Made by a program: the position numbers and the translations under genes
Assembly (NCBI RefSeq): GCF_003854965.1
Contig: NZ_RQPI01000007.1
Location: 1-64,000 of the forward strand
DNA length: 64,000 bases
Direction: 5' to 3'
Source of the DNA: Paenibacillus rhizophilus
Lineage (GTDB): Bacteria; Bacillota; Bacilli; Paenibacillales; Paenibacillaceae
In this document: piece by piece, positions 1 through 9,315 of the stretch
How positions within the stretch are numbered: position 1 is the stretch's first letter
Layout of the letters: each line of letters begins with the position of its first letter
The notes under the pieces: model-generated
Database searches by the model: none
Told to the model about the DNA's origin: nothing
What the model saw: only the letters and a program-made list of their open reading frames with translations

Positions 1-126
1 AGCCCCCCTCAAGATGAGATTTCCCAATTAGTAAGACCCCTTGAAGACGACGAGGTAGATAGGTTGGAGGTGGAAGTGCAGCAATGCATGGAGCTGACCA
101 ATACTAATCGGTCGAGGGCTTATCCA
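1..126 (+). rRNA. 23S ribosomal RNA, 3' end (partial)
   Basis: The window opens inside the last helices of a 23S rRNA gene. The stretch ending in GACCAATACTAATCGGTCGA followed by GGGCTTATCC is the conserved 3' terminus of Firmicute 23S rRNA. The 5' part lies outside the window. The exact mature end is uncertain by a few bases. No 5S gene follows before the first tRNA about 110 bp downstream. Confidence 0.93.
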
Positions 127-235
127 AGAATAAACGCAAGTTTCGTTTCGGTTCCAGTTTTCAGGCGATCAAGCCTGAATGAATTTGAAAGACCCATCTT
201 TAACGGTTCTGCAATAGAAGCGTGAGGATTTGTTT

Positions 236-327
236 GGAGAGATACCCAAGTGGCTATAAGGGGACCCTCTGCTAAGGGGTTAGACTGCGTAAGCGGTGCG
301 AGGGTTCGAATCCCTCTCTCTCCGCCA
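236..327 (+). tRNA. tRNA-Ser(GCT)
   Basis: Class II cloverleaf with a long variable arm. The acceptor GGAGAGA pairs with TCTCTCC, the anticodon loop contains GCT, the T-loop is GGTTCGAATCC, and CCA is encoded. It is the first of eight tRNAs following the 23S gene, presumably co-transcribed with the rrn operon. Confidence 0.95.
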
Positions 328-350
328 TTTCAAATTCATCATTATAGTAT

Positions 351-427
351 GGCGGTGTAGCTCAGCTGGCTAGAGCGTACGGTTCATACCCGTGAGGTCG
401 GGGGTTCGATCCCCTCCGCCGCTACCA
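351..427 (+). tRNA. tRNA-Met(CAT), elongator type
   Basis: Cloverleaf with acceptor GGCGGTG, anticodon CAT in the loop TTCATAC, T-loop TTCGATC and encoded CCA. The sequence closely resembles the elongator tRNA-Met I recall from Bacillus. The first acceptor pair is a G-U wobble rather than the C-A mismatch of an initiator. Confidence 0.93.
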
Positions 428-434
428 TACATAC

Positions 435-510
435 GGAGGCTTAGCTCAGCTGGGAGAGCATCTGCCTTACAAGCAGAGGGTCGGGGGTTCGATCCCCTCA
501 GCCTCCACCA
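435..510 (+). tRNA. tRNA-Val(TAC)
   Basis: Acceptor GGAGGCT pairs with AGCCTCC. The anticodon TAC lies in loop CTTACAA, the T-loop is TTCGATC, and CCA is encoded. It lies 7 bp after tRNA-Met. Confidence 0.95.
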
Positions 511-542
511 TTTGACAATTTAATATTGACATATGACATCTT

Positions 543-618
<76 letters not shown>

Positions 619-631
619 TTGTCACAAACGC

Positions 632-708
632 GGAACCGTGGTGTAGAGGCCTAACATGCCTGCCTGTCACGCAGGAGATCGCGGGTTCGAATCCCGTCGG
701 TTCCGCCA
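632..708 (+). tRNA. tRNA-Asp(GTC)
   Basis: Acceptor GGAACCG pairs with CGGTTCC. Anticodon GTC lies in loop CTGTCAC, T-loop TTCGAAT, and CCA is encoded. Confidence 0.95.
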
Positions 709-725
709 TTTTTATGTCAATTTAT

Positions 726-798
<73 letters not shown>

Positions 799-805
799 CT
801 TTCAT

Positions 806-891
806 GGAGGCTTAGCGAAGTGGCCAAACGCAGCAGACTGTAAATCTGTTCTCTGACGAGTTCGGTGGTTCGAATCCATCAGCCTCCACCA
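806..891 (+). tRNA. tRNA-Tyr(GTA)
   Basis: Class II tRNA with a long variable arm. Acceptor GGAGGCT pairs with AGCCTCC, anticodon GTA lies in loop CTGTAAA, T-loop is TTCGAAT, and CCA is encoded. Confidence 0.95.
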
Positions 892-899
892 GTATTTTT

Positions 900-972
900 G
901 AGCCATTAGCTCAGTTGGTAGAGCACCTGACTTTTAATCAGGGTGTCGAAGGTTCGAATCCTTCATGGCTCA
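900..972 (+). tRNA. tRNA-Lys(TTT)
   Basis: Acceptor GAGCCAT pairs with ATGGCTC. Anticodon TTT lies in loop CTTTTAA. CCA is not encoded. It is the last tRNA of the cluster and is followed 12 bp later by an intrinsic terminator. Confidence 0.95.
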
Positions 973-984
973 TCCTGTTTAAGA

Positions 985-1015
985 AGTCATCACCTTTCGG
1001 TGATGGCTTTTTTTG
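985..1015 (+). terminator. Rho-independent terminator of the rrn/tRNA cluster
   Basis: Perfect 10-bp stem AGTCATCACC / GGTGATGGCT (one G-U pair) with loop TTTC, followed by a run of T. It closes the tRNA cluster. Confidence 0.9.
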
Positions 1016-1120
1016 TTTTTTGCACATTATTTTTGAAAGCTATGGGCAATTGGTAAGTTTAAAAATTAGGGTTGTGTTTAAATATAAGGTTATAACCTTA
1101 GATAAAGAGGGAGAAGCCAT

Positions 1121-2050
1121 ATGACGTACGATACGATTATCATTGGGGGTGGAATCGCCGGTCTTCAGGCTGCCATTCAGCTGGGCCGTTATTCTGCTCA
1201 TCAGGTGCTTGTCATTGACGCAGCGCAGGGCCGATCGTCGCTGTGCCGCAGTTACCATAATATATTGGGATGGCCGGACGGGATTTCAGGAGAAGAGCTG
1301 CGAGCAAGGGGGAAGCTGCAGGCAGCTAGAGCGGGTGTTGAGTTCGTTTCCGATAAGGTGCTGAGAGCCTCAAAGAGGGCTGGACTTTTTTATCTGGAAG
1401 GAAGCGGGGGGACGAAATATACGGCCAAGACGCTGCTGCTGGCGACGGGGATTATGGATCGTTTTCCGGAGTTGCCAGGTCTTCGCGAGACGCTTGGCCG
1501 TTCCGTATATGTATGCCCGGATTGCGACGGCTATGAAATACAGGATCGGTCAACGGTGCTTATAGGTTCGGGCATATCCGGGTTGAATATGGCGTTTATT
1601 TTACGGCAACGCACTCCGCATCTCACCTACATCAATCATGAGAAAAATGCGTTGTCCCCCAAGCAGCGGGACCATCTTGAGGCGCAAGGAATTATTTATA
1701 TAGAAGAAGCGATTGCGCGGTTGGAGAGCGGCGAGGACGGGATGATTAGAGGTGTGACGCTGGAAAATGGAAGAACGGTGTCCGCAGAGCGTGGATTTAT
1801 CGCAATGGGTGGCAATTCAGTGCATTCGGAGCTGGCGGAGCAGTTGGGCGTGGAATTGCACAAGAACCGTCATATCGAGGCTAACCGTCGATCTTTGATG
1901 ACGAACGTGGAGGGCGTATGGGCAGCGGGGGATGTGGCTGTTCATGCGGAACAGGCGACGGTTGCTATGGGAGATGGAGCGATTGCGGCTATCTGGATTC
2001 ATAAAACGCTTCAGAAAATGAAGCAAACCGTTCCGCTGCACTTAAGCTGA
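1121..2050 (+). CDS. NAD(P)/FAD-dependent oxidoreductase, thioredoxin-reductase-like
   Basis: 309-aa flavoprotein of the thioredoxin reductase fold. The N-terminal FAD-binding GGGIAG loop is at residues 9-14, a CPDC redox pair at about 132-135, a second nucleotide-binding GSGISG at 149-154, and the C-terminal FAD motif GVWAAGDVA near residue 270. It probably moves electrons from NAD(P)H through FAD to a disulfide partner in the cytoplasm, but the partner is unknown. It is distinct from the canonical trxB at 25506, which has CATC at the equivalent place. The start follows AAAGAGGGAGAAG at good spacing. It stands alone between the tRNA terminator and a regulator gene. Confidence 0.85.
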   Translation: MTYDTIIIGGGIAGLQAAIQLGRYSAHQVLVIDAAQGRSSLCRSYHNILGWPDGISGEELRARGKLQAARAGVEFVSDKVLRASKRAGLFYLEGSGGTKYTAKTLLLATGIMDRFPELPGLRETLGRSVYVCPDCDGYEIQDRSTVLIGSGISGLNMAFILRQRTPHLTYINHEKNALSPKQRDHLEAQGIIYIEEAIARLESGEDGMIRGVTLENGRTVSAERGFIAMGGNSVHSELAEQLGVELHKNRHIEANRRSLMTNVEGVWAAGDVAVHAEQATVAMGDGAIAAIWIHKTLQKMKQTVPLHLS

Positions 2051-2116
2051 CTACAAGAACATACAAAAGCATGATAAAATAGGCAAAAAGAGCAAAAGTG
2101 GTGGAGTATGTTGACA

Positions 2117-3214
2117 ATGGACACTGAGACGTTGCGGCAAAAAATGGAGCAGCTCACCGGAAAAAAAACGGGGATCAAGCAATTCGGGAGGCAGAAATCG
2201 GCTTCCCTTTTTGACATGGGATCTGAGGCGGTAGAGCGGTCGGTATTATTTGAAGGAAACGTTTGGATACCCCTTTATGAGAGCGAGGGCCGGATTACCG
2301 CCCTGTGGATCGAGACGGAAGGCCTTTCCGAGATGGAGCTGCAGCTGGCGCAGTTTGCCGCCGAGAATTATGCCGCCGCGCTCAGGGCTTCGGGCTTTAA
2401 GGAAGAAGGAGAAGCGGAGGCACGGCAGCTTGGCGCATGGCTAAACACACAGCTCGAGCAGAATTATGACGACGGTGAAATTTCTGACGAAGTTGCTTTA
2501 AAGAGCCGCCTGTTCATCGATATGGTTCCTTTCCTACTGGTCGGAGAAAATACGCATAGCTCTGATATTGCCTACCGTTCACTGTTAAAGTTAATCCGGA
2601 GCTATTTCGATAATACGACGCTGCTCATCCCCTTGCAGGCGAAGGAATGGCTGATATTGGCCCGTAAAGATCTGCTCACAGGCACGGAGGAGAAGGAAGA
2701 GCAAGAGGAGAGCGACGATGAGGAGCTTTTGGCACAGGCCTGTATGGGCCTTCACGAATTGATTGCCTCCGAGTGGGTCGGTGTATTTCATGTGAGCGTT
2801 TCCTCCTCGATTATTCCTCTCAAAGGCTTAGCGGGAGTGAGCACGCTGCTGAGGGAAACGATCAGCCTCGGGCGTATTTTTCAGGTGGGAGAATATATTC
2901 ATTTGCCTTGGGCCCTTCGATTGGAAAGGCTGGTCAACAGCATTCCCGACGGGCGGCGGCGGCAGCTGCTTGGACAGTTTGGCGACTATACGTCCGTGCT
3001 GGCCGACAAGGAGATGCTGATAACGCTGGAAACTTTTTTTCAAATGGATTGCAATGTTAGCGAAACGGCGAAGAAATTATACATTCACCGCAATACTCTG
3101 CTCTATCGTCTGGATAAGATCAAACAGGAGACGGGCGCGGACGTACGGAGCTTCGGCGACGCGGCGATTGTAAAACTTACCATGCTATTGTATAAAGTAA
3201 CGAAAAGGAAATAG
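2117..3214 (+). CDS. PucR/CdaR-type transcriptional regulator (helix-turn-helix at C terminus)
   Basis: About 365 aa. The last 70 residues, around NVSETAKKLYIHRNTLLYRL, are the C-terminal helix-turn-helix typical of PucR/CdaR regulators. The N-terminal part is a variable sensory region with no clear enzyme motif and includes an acidic stretch near the middle. ATG 2108 sits only one base after the GGAG at 2103-2106, so ATG 2117 (10-nt spacing) is preferred. TTG 2111 is also possible. It lies 102 bp upstream of the MsmX-type ATPase gene on the same strand, so control of carbohydrate uptake is a reasonable inference. The ligand is unknown. Confidence 0.8.
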   Translation: MDTETLRQKMEQLTGKKTGIKQFGRQKSASLFDMGSEAVERSVLFEGNVWIPLYESEGRITALWIETEGLSEMELQLAQFAAENYAAALRASGFKEEGEAEARQLGAWLNTQLEQNYDDGEISDEVALKSRLFIDMVPFLLVGENTHSSDIAYRSLLKLIRSYFDNTTLLIPLQAKEWLILARKDLLTGTEEKEEQEESDDEELLAQACMGLHELIASEWVGVFHVSVSSSIIPLKGLAGVSTLLRETISLGRIFQVGEYIHLPWALRLERLVNSIPDGRRRQLLGQFGDYTSVLADKEMLITLETFFQMDCNVSETAKKLYIHRNTLLYRLDKIKQETGADVRSFGDAAIVKLTMLLYKVTKRK

Positions 3215-3316
3215 GATTTTTGTGAACGTTACAAATAGCCAGCCCGGTTGCTCTGGGTTAAGATAAGTACAGGAATTATTTCCGAACTCTATCACTTATC
3301 CGAGGGGGAAATTCAA

Positions 3317-4438
3317 ATGGCAGGCGTACGTTTAGAGCATGTATTCAAAAAATATCCAGGTTCCGATAAAGCAACGGTAATTGACGTCAATCTTGACATT
3401 AAAGATAAGGAGTTCCTCGTACTGGTCGGACCTTCCGGCTGCGGTAAATCCACTACTTTGCGGATGATCGCAGGGCTGGAGGAAATCTCCGAAGGCAAGC
3501 TGTTTATCGGCGAACGCGTTGTCAACGACGTAGCTCCTAAAGACCGCGACATCGCGATGGTGTTCCAATCCTACGCCTTGTATCCTCATATGAGCGTGTA
3601 CCAAAACATGGCGTTTGGTCTGAAGCTACGCAAGGTGAAAAAAGACGAGATCGACAGAAAAGTGCGCGAAGCCGCAAAAATTCTTGATATCGAGCACCTG
3701 CTGGAACGCAAACCGAAGGCGCTTTCCGGCGGTCAACGTCAACGTGTCGCTCTGGGCCGTGCGATCGTCCGCGATCCTCAAGTGTTCCTGATGGACGAAC
3801 CGCTTTCTAACCTCGACGCTAAGCTGCGTGGACAAATGCGCGCCGAGATCACGAAGCTGGTTAAACGTCTTGAGACCACTTGCATTTACGTAACACATGA
3901 CCAAACGGAAGCCATGACGATGGGAGACCGCATCGTTGTTATGCAGGATGGCATTATCCAACAGGCCGCTTCTCCTGAAGAACTGTACAACCATCCGCAG
4001 AACCTGTTCGTGGCCGGATTTATCGGTTCCCCGACGATGAACTTTGTTTCGGGTACCTTGTCCGAAGTTAACGGTTCCGTACGTTTCCGCGCAGACAACC
4101 TGGATGTCGAAGTTCCTGGCGGCAAAGCTCAGCTGCTCCGCAGCAAAGGCTACATCGGCAAGGAAGTCATCATGGGCGTTCGTCCGGAAGACATCCACGA
4201 AGAGCCGGTATTCCTGGAAGCTTCGCCGAATACGGTCTTTACCGCACTGGTAGAAGTAACCGAGAACCTGGGTCATGAAATGCTGTTGTACCTGAGCGGC
4301 ATTGGCAAAGACTCCATCATCGCCCGCGTCGACGGACGTTCGACTACCCGCGAAGGCAACAAGCCGAAACTCGCTATTGATATGAACAAAGTGCATTTGT
4401 TTGACAAACAATCGGAGCTGAACATTTTCCTGGGATAA
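3317..4438 (+). CDS. msmX: Sugar ABC transporter ATP-binding protein, MsmX/UgpC type
   Basis: 373-aa ATPase that energises one or more carbohydrate ABC importers at the inner face of the membrane. Walker A GPSGCGKS is at 38-45, signature LSGGQRQRVALGR around 134-146, Walker B VFLMDEPLSNLD around 155-166, and the switch histidine in YVTHDQ follows. The C-terminal third is the MalK-like TOBE regulatory domain. The start ATG follows CGAGGGGGAA. A longer in-frame reading from 3248 lacks a ribosome-binding site. No permease or binding protein lies beside it. That fits the shared-ATPase role known for B. subtilis MsmX, although orthology is inferred. A terminator follows directly. Confidence 0.9.
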   Translation: MAGVRLEHVFKKYPGSDKATVIDVNLDIKDKEFLVLVGPSGCGKSTTLRMIAGLEEISEGKLFIGERVVNDVAPKDRDIAMVFQSYALYPHMSVYQNMAFGLKLRKVKKDEIDRKVREAAKILDIEHLLERKPKALSGGQRQRVALGRAIVRDPQVFLMDEPLSNLDAKLRGQMRAEITKLVKRLETTCIYVTHDQTEAMTMGDRIVVMQDGIIQQAASPEELYNHPQNLFVAGFIGSPTMNFVSGTLSEVNGSVRFRADNLDVEVPGGKAQLLRSKGYIGKEVIMGVRPEDIHEEPVFLEASPNTVFTALVEVTENLGHEMLLYLSGIGKDSIIARVDGRSTTREGNKPKLAIDMNKVHLFDKQSELNIFLG

Positions 4439-4462
4439 GCGCCAGGTTCAGACTCTTTTGGG

Positions 4463-4487
4463 AAGCCGCCCTCCGGGGCGGCTTTTT
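4463..4487 (+). terminator. Rho-independent terminator after msmX-type gene
   Basis: Stem AAGCCGCCC / GGGCGGCTT with loop TCCG, followed by TTT. Confidence 0.88.
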
Positions 4488-4782
4488 ATATTAATGAAGA
4501 GATTCGGCAAGCGTCTTTCTTAAGGAGAATTTATATGCTGCCATCTCCGTCTCCTCTCCAAATCTTCAATAAAGCACAGGTCATCCCTATACCGATTATT
4601 TTGTCAAAAAGACTCTGTCTGCATAACCGTCCAACCCGGTATAATGATTGCATTCGCATCCGTTATCCTTTAAGATAGCAGGAGAATTACCTGCCGGAAG
4701 GAAGGATTATACAGCCGCTGCCGGTCAAGGGAAGCAGGGCAAGCTGGGAAAGAACCGCAGGCGACGAAAGGAAGAAACAGAT
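4488..4782 (+). promoter_or_regulatory. Leader region of hprK with a candidate -10 element
   Basis: This is a 295-bp non-coding stretch. A consensus TATAAT lies at 4640-4645, preceded by a weak -35 region, and is the best promoter candidate for the hprK operon. The mRNA leader would be about 130 nt. I see no T-box or riboswitch signature in it. Confidence 0.35.
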
Positions 4783-5721
4783 ATGGCCAAGAAGGTAAAA
4801 GTATCGGAATTGGTACAGCATTTTCAACTGGAAGTCATTTCCGGACAAGAAGGCCTGAAAAGGCTGATTACGGTCGACGACCTGAACCGCCCCGGTCTCG
4901 AAATGGCCGGATATTTCGAATATTATCCTGAAGACCGGGTTCAACTGATGGGCAAGACGGAGTTGGCCTTCTTCTCAATGCTTCCTGCCGAGGAACGGAT
5001 CAGCCGGATTCGCGGCATTTGTGACGATCAGACCCCCTGTATCGTTATTACACGCGGACTGGATGTGCCGCAGGAACTGCTTGATGTCAGCAATGAGAAA
5101 GGGCTGCCCGTATTGCGCAGCTCGATGGCGACAACGATTTTTTCCAGCCGCTTGACCAGCTTTCTGGAGGGCAGACTGGCTCCGACCGCGACCATTCACG
5201 GTGTGCTCTGCGACGTATATGGCGTCGGCATGCTGATTACCGGCAGCAGCGGCATCGGCAAGAGCGAGACGGCGCTGGAGCTGGTCAAACGCGGACATCG
5301 GCTGATTGCCGACGATGCCGTTGAAATCCGGCAAACTTCGGACAACCAGCTGCACGGGACCGCGCCGGAGCTGATTCGGCATCTGCTGGAAATCCGCGGC
5401 GTTGGCATTATCAACGTTATGACGTTGTTCGGCGCTGGAGCAATACGCAACCATAAGCGGATTACCTTGGTCGTCAAGCTGGAGGCCTGGCAGCAGGACA
5501 AGCAATATGACAGGCTCGGACTGGACGAGGAGACGACGCGCATAATCGACACCGATGTGCCGCTGGTGACCATTCCGGTGCGTCCGGGACGGAACCTTGC
5601 CGTTATTATCGAAGTGGCGGCGATGAATTACCGCTTGAAGCAAATGGGCTTCAATGCCGCACTGCAATTCACCCACAAGCTTACTGCAACCATATCGGAA
5701 GATATGGACGACCTGGACTAG
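4783..5721 (+). CDS. hprK: HPr kinase/phosphorylase
   Basis: 312 aa, the usual family length. It phosphorylates and dephosphorylates Ser46 of HPr and Crh, the central switch for CcpA carbon catabolite control. The P-loop GSSGIGKS is at 154-161, followed by the catalytic region LIADDAVEI, and the family signature [10 protein letters not shown] is near 203-212. ATG 4783 follows AAAGGAAG. An upstream in-frame reading from 4648 gives an unrelated leader without a ribosome-binding site. It is first in the hprK-lgt-ppaX-yvoF cluster, the same order as in B. subtilis. A probable substrate (Crh/HPr) is encoded at 32878. Confidence 0.97.
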   Translation: MAKKVKVSELVQHFQLEVISGQEGLKRLITVDDLNRPGLEMAGYFEYYPEDRVQLMGKTELAFFSMLPAEERISRIRGICDDQTPCIVITRGLDVPQELLDVSNEKGLPVLRSSMATTIFSSRLTSFLEGRLAPTATIHGVLCDVYGVGMLITGSSGIGKSETALELVKRGHRLIADDAVEIRQTSDNQLHGTAPELIRHLLEIRGVGIINVMTLFGAGAIRNHKRITLVVKLEAWQQDKQYDRLGLDEETTRIIDTDVPLVTIPVRPGRNLAVIIEVAAMNYRLKQMGFNAALQFTHKLTATISEDMDDLD

Positions 5722-5733
5722 GAGGGCGAGTGA

Positions 5734-6771
5734 ATGTTTCCACTGGCGCTAGATCCGATTGCCTTTTCAATCGGCGCTTTAAAGGTGCATTGGTATGGCC
5801 TGATTCTGGGACTTGGTGCTTTGACCGGCCTGTTCCTTGTGATCCGGGAGGGAAGAAGATTCGGCATACCGCAGGAATTTTTTATGGATATGCTGCTTCT
5901 GGGTGTCCCTTCGGCGATTATCGGTGCGCGTATTTATTACGTAGCTTTCACTTGGGATGAATATAAGAACAACTTTGTGGATGTATTTAAAATATGGAAC
6001 GGTGGAATCGCCATCTACGGCGCGCTCATTGGGGCTATTATTTGCGCTATTATTTACTTCCGTTATAAAGGTTATCCTTTTTGGCGGATCGCTGATATTT
6101 GCGCCCCCGGGCTGCTGGCTGGACAAATGATTGGCCGATGGGGGAACTTTGTGAACCAGGAAGCCTATGGCGGTCCGGTTCATGAGACTTTTTTGCGGAA
6201 CAGTCTGCATTTGCCGGACTTTATTGTGAATCAAATGTACATAGAAAAAGATCTGGCGTACCATCATCCGACCTTTTTGTATGAATCGCTGTGGAGCCTG
6301 GTCGGCATAGTGCTGCTCATGGTGCTGCGCAGACAGCGGTTTATGCGTGCGGGAGAATTGTTTCTGTCGTATTTCATCTGGTATTCGATCGGACGGTTCT
6401 TTATTGAAGGGCTGCGGACCGACAGCCTCGCTTTTAAAGGCAGCGATGCTCTGGCCTCGTTGATTAATGGCCTGTGGAGCCCGATGACGGGCCTGGGCTT
6501 CGAACAGGGATATCTCGACCCGAACTACGGAAATATCCGGACCTCTCAACTGCTGGCCCTGCTTATTATTATCGCGGCCATCTTGCTTATCGTTATTCGC
6601 CGAACGACGGGAGCGGCCAAGGCTCATTACTCGGACCCGATTGTGTCCACCAAGCCACAAGCCGCCGATCCTGTACTGATGGAACAGGAGGGGAAACCGG
6701 AGCAGAACGCTTCAACCCCTCCGTCCGTCCCAAACCATCCGCCTTTGGAAGAGGAAAAAAAGGAGCAGTAA
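5734..6771 (+). CDS. lgt: Prolipoprotein diacylglyceryl transferase
   Basis: 345-aa polytopic membrane enzyme that transfers diacylglycerol from phosphatidylglycerol to the lipobox cysteine of prelipoproteins. The Lgt signature GRWGNFVNQEAYG and several hydrophobic segments are visible. The last 50 or so residues are a charged, Pro/Glu-rich cytoplasmic tail longer than in the shortest family members. ATG 5734 lies 12 bp after the hprK stop, behind AGGAGGGCGAG. Confidence 0.96.
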   Translation: MFPLALDPIAFSIGALKVHWYGLILGLGALTGLFLVIREGRRFGIPQEFFMDMLLLGVPSAIIGARIYYVAFTWDEYKNNFVDVFKIWNGGIAIYGALIGAIICAIIYFRYKGYPFWRIADICAPGLLAGQMIGRWGNFVNQEAYGGPVHETFLRNSLHLPDFIVNQMYIEKDLAYHHPTFLYESLWSLVGIVLLMVLRRQRFMRAGELFLSYFIWYSIGRFFIEGLRTDSLAFKGSDALASLINGLWSPMTGLGFEQGYLDPNYGNIRTSQLLALLIIIAAILLIVIRRTTGAAKAHYSDPIVSTKPQAADPVLMEQEGKPEQNASTPPSVPNHPPLEEEKKEQ

Positions 6772-6774
6772 TCT

Positions 6775-7428
6775 ATGATTGAAGGTATTTTATTTGATTT
6801 GGACGGCACGATCGTCAATACGAATGAGCTGATTATCAGTTCGTTTATGCACGCACTGGAATTTCATGCACAGCCTGCGATTACCCGGGAGCAGATGATT
6901 CCCCATATGGGAACCAGTCTTACGGACCAATTAAGAGCTTTCACCAATCTCCAGGATGTCGCCCCTCTGGAGGCTTCCTACCGCCTTTTTCAAACTGAGC
7001 ATCATGACGAGCTGATCCGGTCTTTTCCAAAAGTGAACGAAACGCTGGAAGGACTGCGAAGCCGGGGCATCAAGCTCGGGGTCGTTACGACCAAAATCCG
7101 CCCCACGACGATCCGGGCGCTGGAGATGTTCGATTTGCTGCAATACATGGATACGGTTGTGACCCTCGACGACGTTACGAATCTGAAGCCACATCCGGAA
7201 CCGGTGTTGACGGGGGTTAACAATCTGGGCTTAAGCCCGGAGAAAGTGCTGATGGTAGGTGACAGCGGAGTCGATATCCAGTCGGCAAAAGCTGCCGGCG
7301 TACGGGCCGCCGGGGTGGCGTGGTCGCTGAAGGGCGAGGATACGCTCCGCAAGTATGAGCCTGATTATATTCTCCGGGACATGACCGACCTATACGAAAT
7401 TGTAGGTGAGGGAACGGCCGGGCTGTGA
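6775..7428 (+). CDS. ppaX: Pyrophosphatase PpaX (HAD superfamily)
   Basis: 217-aa HAD hydrolase. Nucleophile motif [12 protein letters not shown] is at the N terminus, the second motif VVTTK is mid-protein, and the acidic motif MVGDSGVDI near residue 160. In B. subtilis the neighbour of hprK and lgt hydrolyses the pyrophosphate made when HprK dephosphorylates P-Ser-HPr. The same operon position supports that role here. The start is three bases after the lgt stop, behind AAAAGGAGC. Confidence 0.92.
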   Translation: MIEGILFDLDGTIVNTNELIISSFMHALEFHAQPAITREQMIPHMGTSLTDQLRAFTNLQDVAPLEASYRLFQTEHHDELIRSFPKVNETLEGLRSRGIKLGVVTTKIRPTTIRALEMFDLLQYMDTVVTLDDVTNLKPHPEPVLTGVNNLGLSPEKVLMVGDSGVDIQSAKAAGVRAAGVAWSLKGEDTLRKYEPDYILRDMTDLYEIVGEGTAGL

Positions 7429-7913
7429 GCAGGAAGGTAACACGTTATCCGGTTGAAGGAAATAACTCGCTTTGGCACATTTACCGTACGGTTAGTCCTT
7501 GGAAAGGCGTAAAAAATTTTATTTTCATCCAGATTGCCCGCTATTGTCCCATTCTTCCGGTCAAAAACTGGATATATCGCCGAGTGCTCGGCATGAAAGT
7601 GGGGAAACATACAGCTTTCGGGCTGATGGCGATGGTGGATGTGTTCTTTCCGGAGCTAATCACGGTTGGTGAAAATTCGATCATCGGGTATAATACGACC
7701 ATCTTGGCGCATGAATATCTGATCCGGGAGTACCGTCTGGGCGAGGTTGTGATCGGGGAGAACGTGCTCATCGGCGCCAATACGACAATTCTTCCCGGCG
7801 TAACGATCGGTGACGGGGCCATTGTGGCTGCAGGCTCGGTTGTGCATAGGGATGTGCCAGCGGGAGCTTTTGTCGGCGGAAATCCGCTGCAGGACTTAAA
7901 GGGAAACCGATAA
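7425..7913 (+). CDS. yvoF: Left-handed beta-helix acyltransferase, YvoF-like
   Basis: 162 aa. Hexapeptide repeats such as [31 protein letters not shown] and the closing FVGGNPLQ mark a trimeric O-acetyltransferase of the CysE/LacA/NodL family. The substrate is unknown. GTG 7425 overlaps the ppaX stop by 4 bp, so translation is probably coupled. It closes the hprK cluster as in B. subtilis. Confidence 0.85.
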   Translation: MSRKVTRYPVEGNNSLWHIYRTVSPWKGVKNFIFIQIARYCPILPVKNWIYRRVLGMKVGKHTAFGLMAMVDVFFPELITVGENSIIGYNTTILAHEYLIREYRLGEVVIGENVLIGANTTILPGVTIGDGAIVAAGSVVHRDVPAGAFVGGNPLQDLKGNR

Positions 7914-8047
7914 AGTTTGTCTCTTGAGGGCCTGTGGCGACCTCTGAAGGCAGCAAAAGTACATTTCAGGGATGAACGCTGCAACAATATCGTGGCTTCT
8001 CCAGTTGGACTTTTCAGCGGCAATCGCGATTACTACAGGAGGTGAAC

Positions 8048-9232
8048 ATGGGACAAAAAGAACGTATCCCGCAGTTGGATATTTTTCGGGCAATCTCCAT
8101 CTTTGCCGTGATTGGGATCCACGCGACTTCGCGGACACTCGCGGAAACGCTGAATACGCCGTTATTTTACCCGTTTTTGTTCATCAATAAATTCAGCCAG
8201 TTTGCGGTGCCTTCTTTTGTATTTTTAAGCGGTTTTGTGCTGTTCTACAACTATATCGACCGGCCGCTAACCGGCAAGACGCTGGGCAAATTCTACAGCC
8301 GAAGGCTGATCTATATTCTCGTGCCTTATATCGTATTCTCAGTGCTTTATTTTGTACTCAAGCTCTATGCAGGCAATCAGTGGAGCATGCCTCCACAGGA
8401 GATGGCAGCCAAGATGGCCAAATATGTGCTGACCGGAACGGCTTATACGCACTTGTACTACGTTATTATCATTATCCAGTTCTATGTGCTGTTTCCGCTG
8501 CTGCTGTGGTGTCTGCAAAAAAGCCGCCGTCTGGCCGCCTGGGCGCCGTTCATCGGTCTTGCGCTTCAGTGGGGGTTCGTGGTGCTCAATAAGTATATGG
8601 TCAACCACGGCTATTGGCAGGTGCCGAAGGGCAGTCTTGCGATTACGTACTTCTCCTATTTTTTGCTGGGCGCGGCCATAGCGGTGTTTTATTCGTCCCT
8701 TAAGCCTTGGCTGATTCCTGGGGATGATAAGAGACCGGCGGGGCGCTGGCTGCTGTGGGCGGTGCTGTGGGTGGTCTGGATTGTTGCAGGAACCGTTCAT
8801 GTAGAGCTGTGGAACCGCAATTATACGCAAAAAACGGTCATCAACAGCTTTTGGTTCGAAGGGGCTGCGAATGCTCACGCGCTGCTGTCCTGTCTGGTGC
8901 TGTTTCAGCTTTCCTTCTTGTTGTACGGCGCGGGCCAGCGGCTGTGGTCCAGACTGTTAATTTCGGCCGGGGCCTGTTCGTTCGGCATTTATCTGGTTCA
9001 TCCGGCCGTGCTCTTTTTCTACCGGAAGATTGATTTTCACGGCGGCTATCTTGCCTATGCGTTGGCCATTGCCGGCGGCTGGCTTGCCGCGCTCCTTCTT
9101 TCCTGGATCATTGTGGCGCTTGCTTTCCGGTACATCCAGCCAGCGTGGATTCTGTTCGGCTCGGTGCCGCGGGGTTCGGTAAGGCAGCCGCAGAAGATTC
9201 GGCAGGAGTATCATGAGAGCGGATTTAGATAG
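8048..9232 (+). CDS. Acyltransferase 3 family membrane protein
   Basis: 394 aa with about ten hydrophobic segments. The N terminus, QLDIFRAISIFAVIGIHATS, is the conserved opening of acyltransferase-3 proteins, including the essential His. These enzymes acylate surface polysaccharides, peptidoglycan or small molecules at the membrane. The substrate is not predictable here. ATG 8048 follows AGGAGGTG. A GTG at 8042 lies inside that site. A related gene lies at 60640. Confidence 0.85.
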   Translation: MGQKERIPQLDIFRAISIFAVIGIHATSRTLAETLNTPLFYPFLFINKFSQFAVPSFVFLSGFVLFYNYIDRPLTGKTLGKFYSRRLIYILVPYIVFSVLYFVLKLYAGNQWSMPPQEMAAKMAKYVLTGTAYTHLYYVIIIIQFYVLFPLLLWCLQKSRRLAAWAPFIGLALQWGFVVLNKYMVNHGYWQVPKGSLAITYFSYFLLGAAIAVFYSSLKPWLIPGDDKRPAGRWLLWAVLWVVWIVAGTVHVELWNRNYTQKTVINSFWFEGAANAHALLSCLVLFQLSFLLYGAGQRLWSRLLISAGACSFGIYLVHPAVLFFYRKIDFHGGYLAYALAIAGGWLAALLLSWIIVALAFRYIQPAWILFGSVPRGSVRQPQKIRQEYHESGFR

Positions 9233-9243
9233 GATAAACGAAG

Positions 9244-9292
9244 AAAAAAGGGTGTTCCTGATCATGTTGAATGACGGAAACACCCTTTTTAA
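9244..9292. terminator. Bidirectional terminator between acyltransferase and gntK
   Basis: Arms AAAAAGGGTGTT and AACACCCTTTTT give a hairpin with A and T runs on both sides. It can end rightward transcription from the acyltransferase and leftward transcription from the gluconate operon. Confidence 0.85.
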
Positions 9293-9315
9293 TTGGAATT
9301 TATTAAGTATAATGA

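Noticed and set aside
915-1124. Open frame starting inside tRNA-Lys
   Set aside because: It overlaps a certain tRNA and a terminator.
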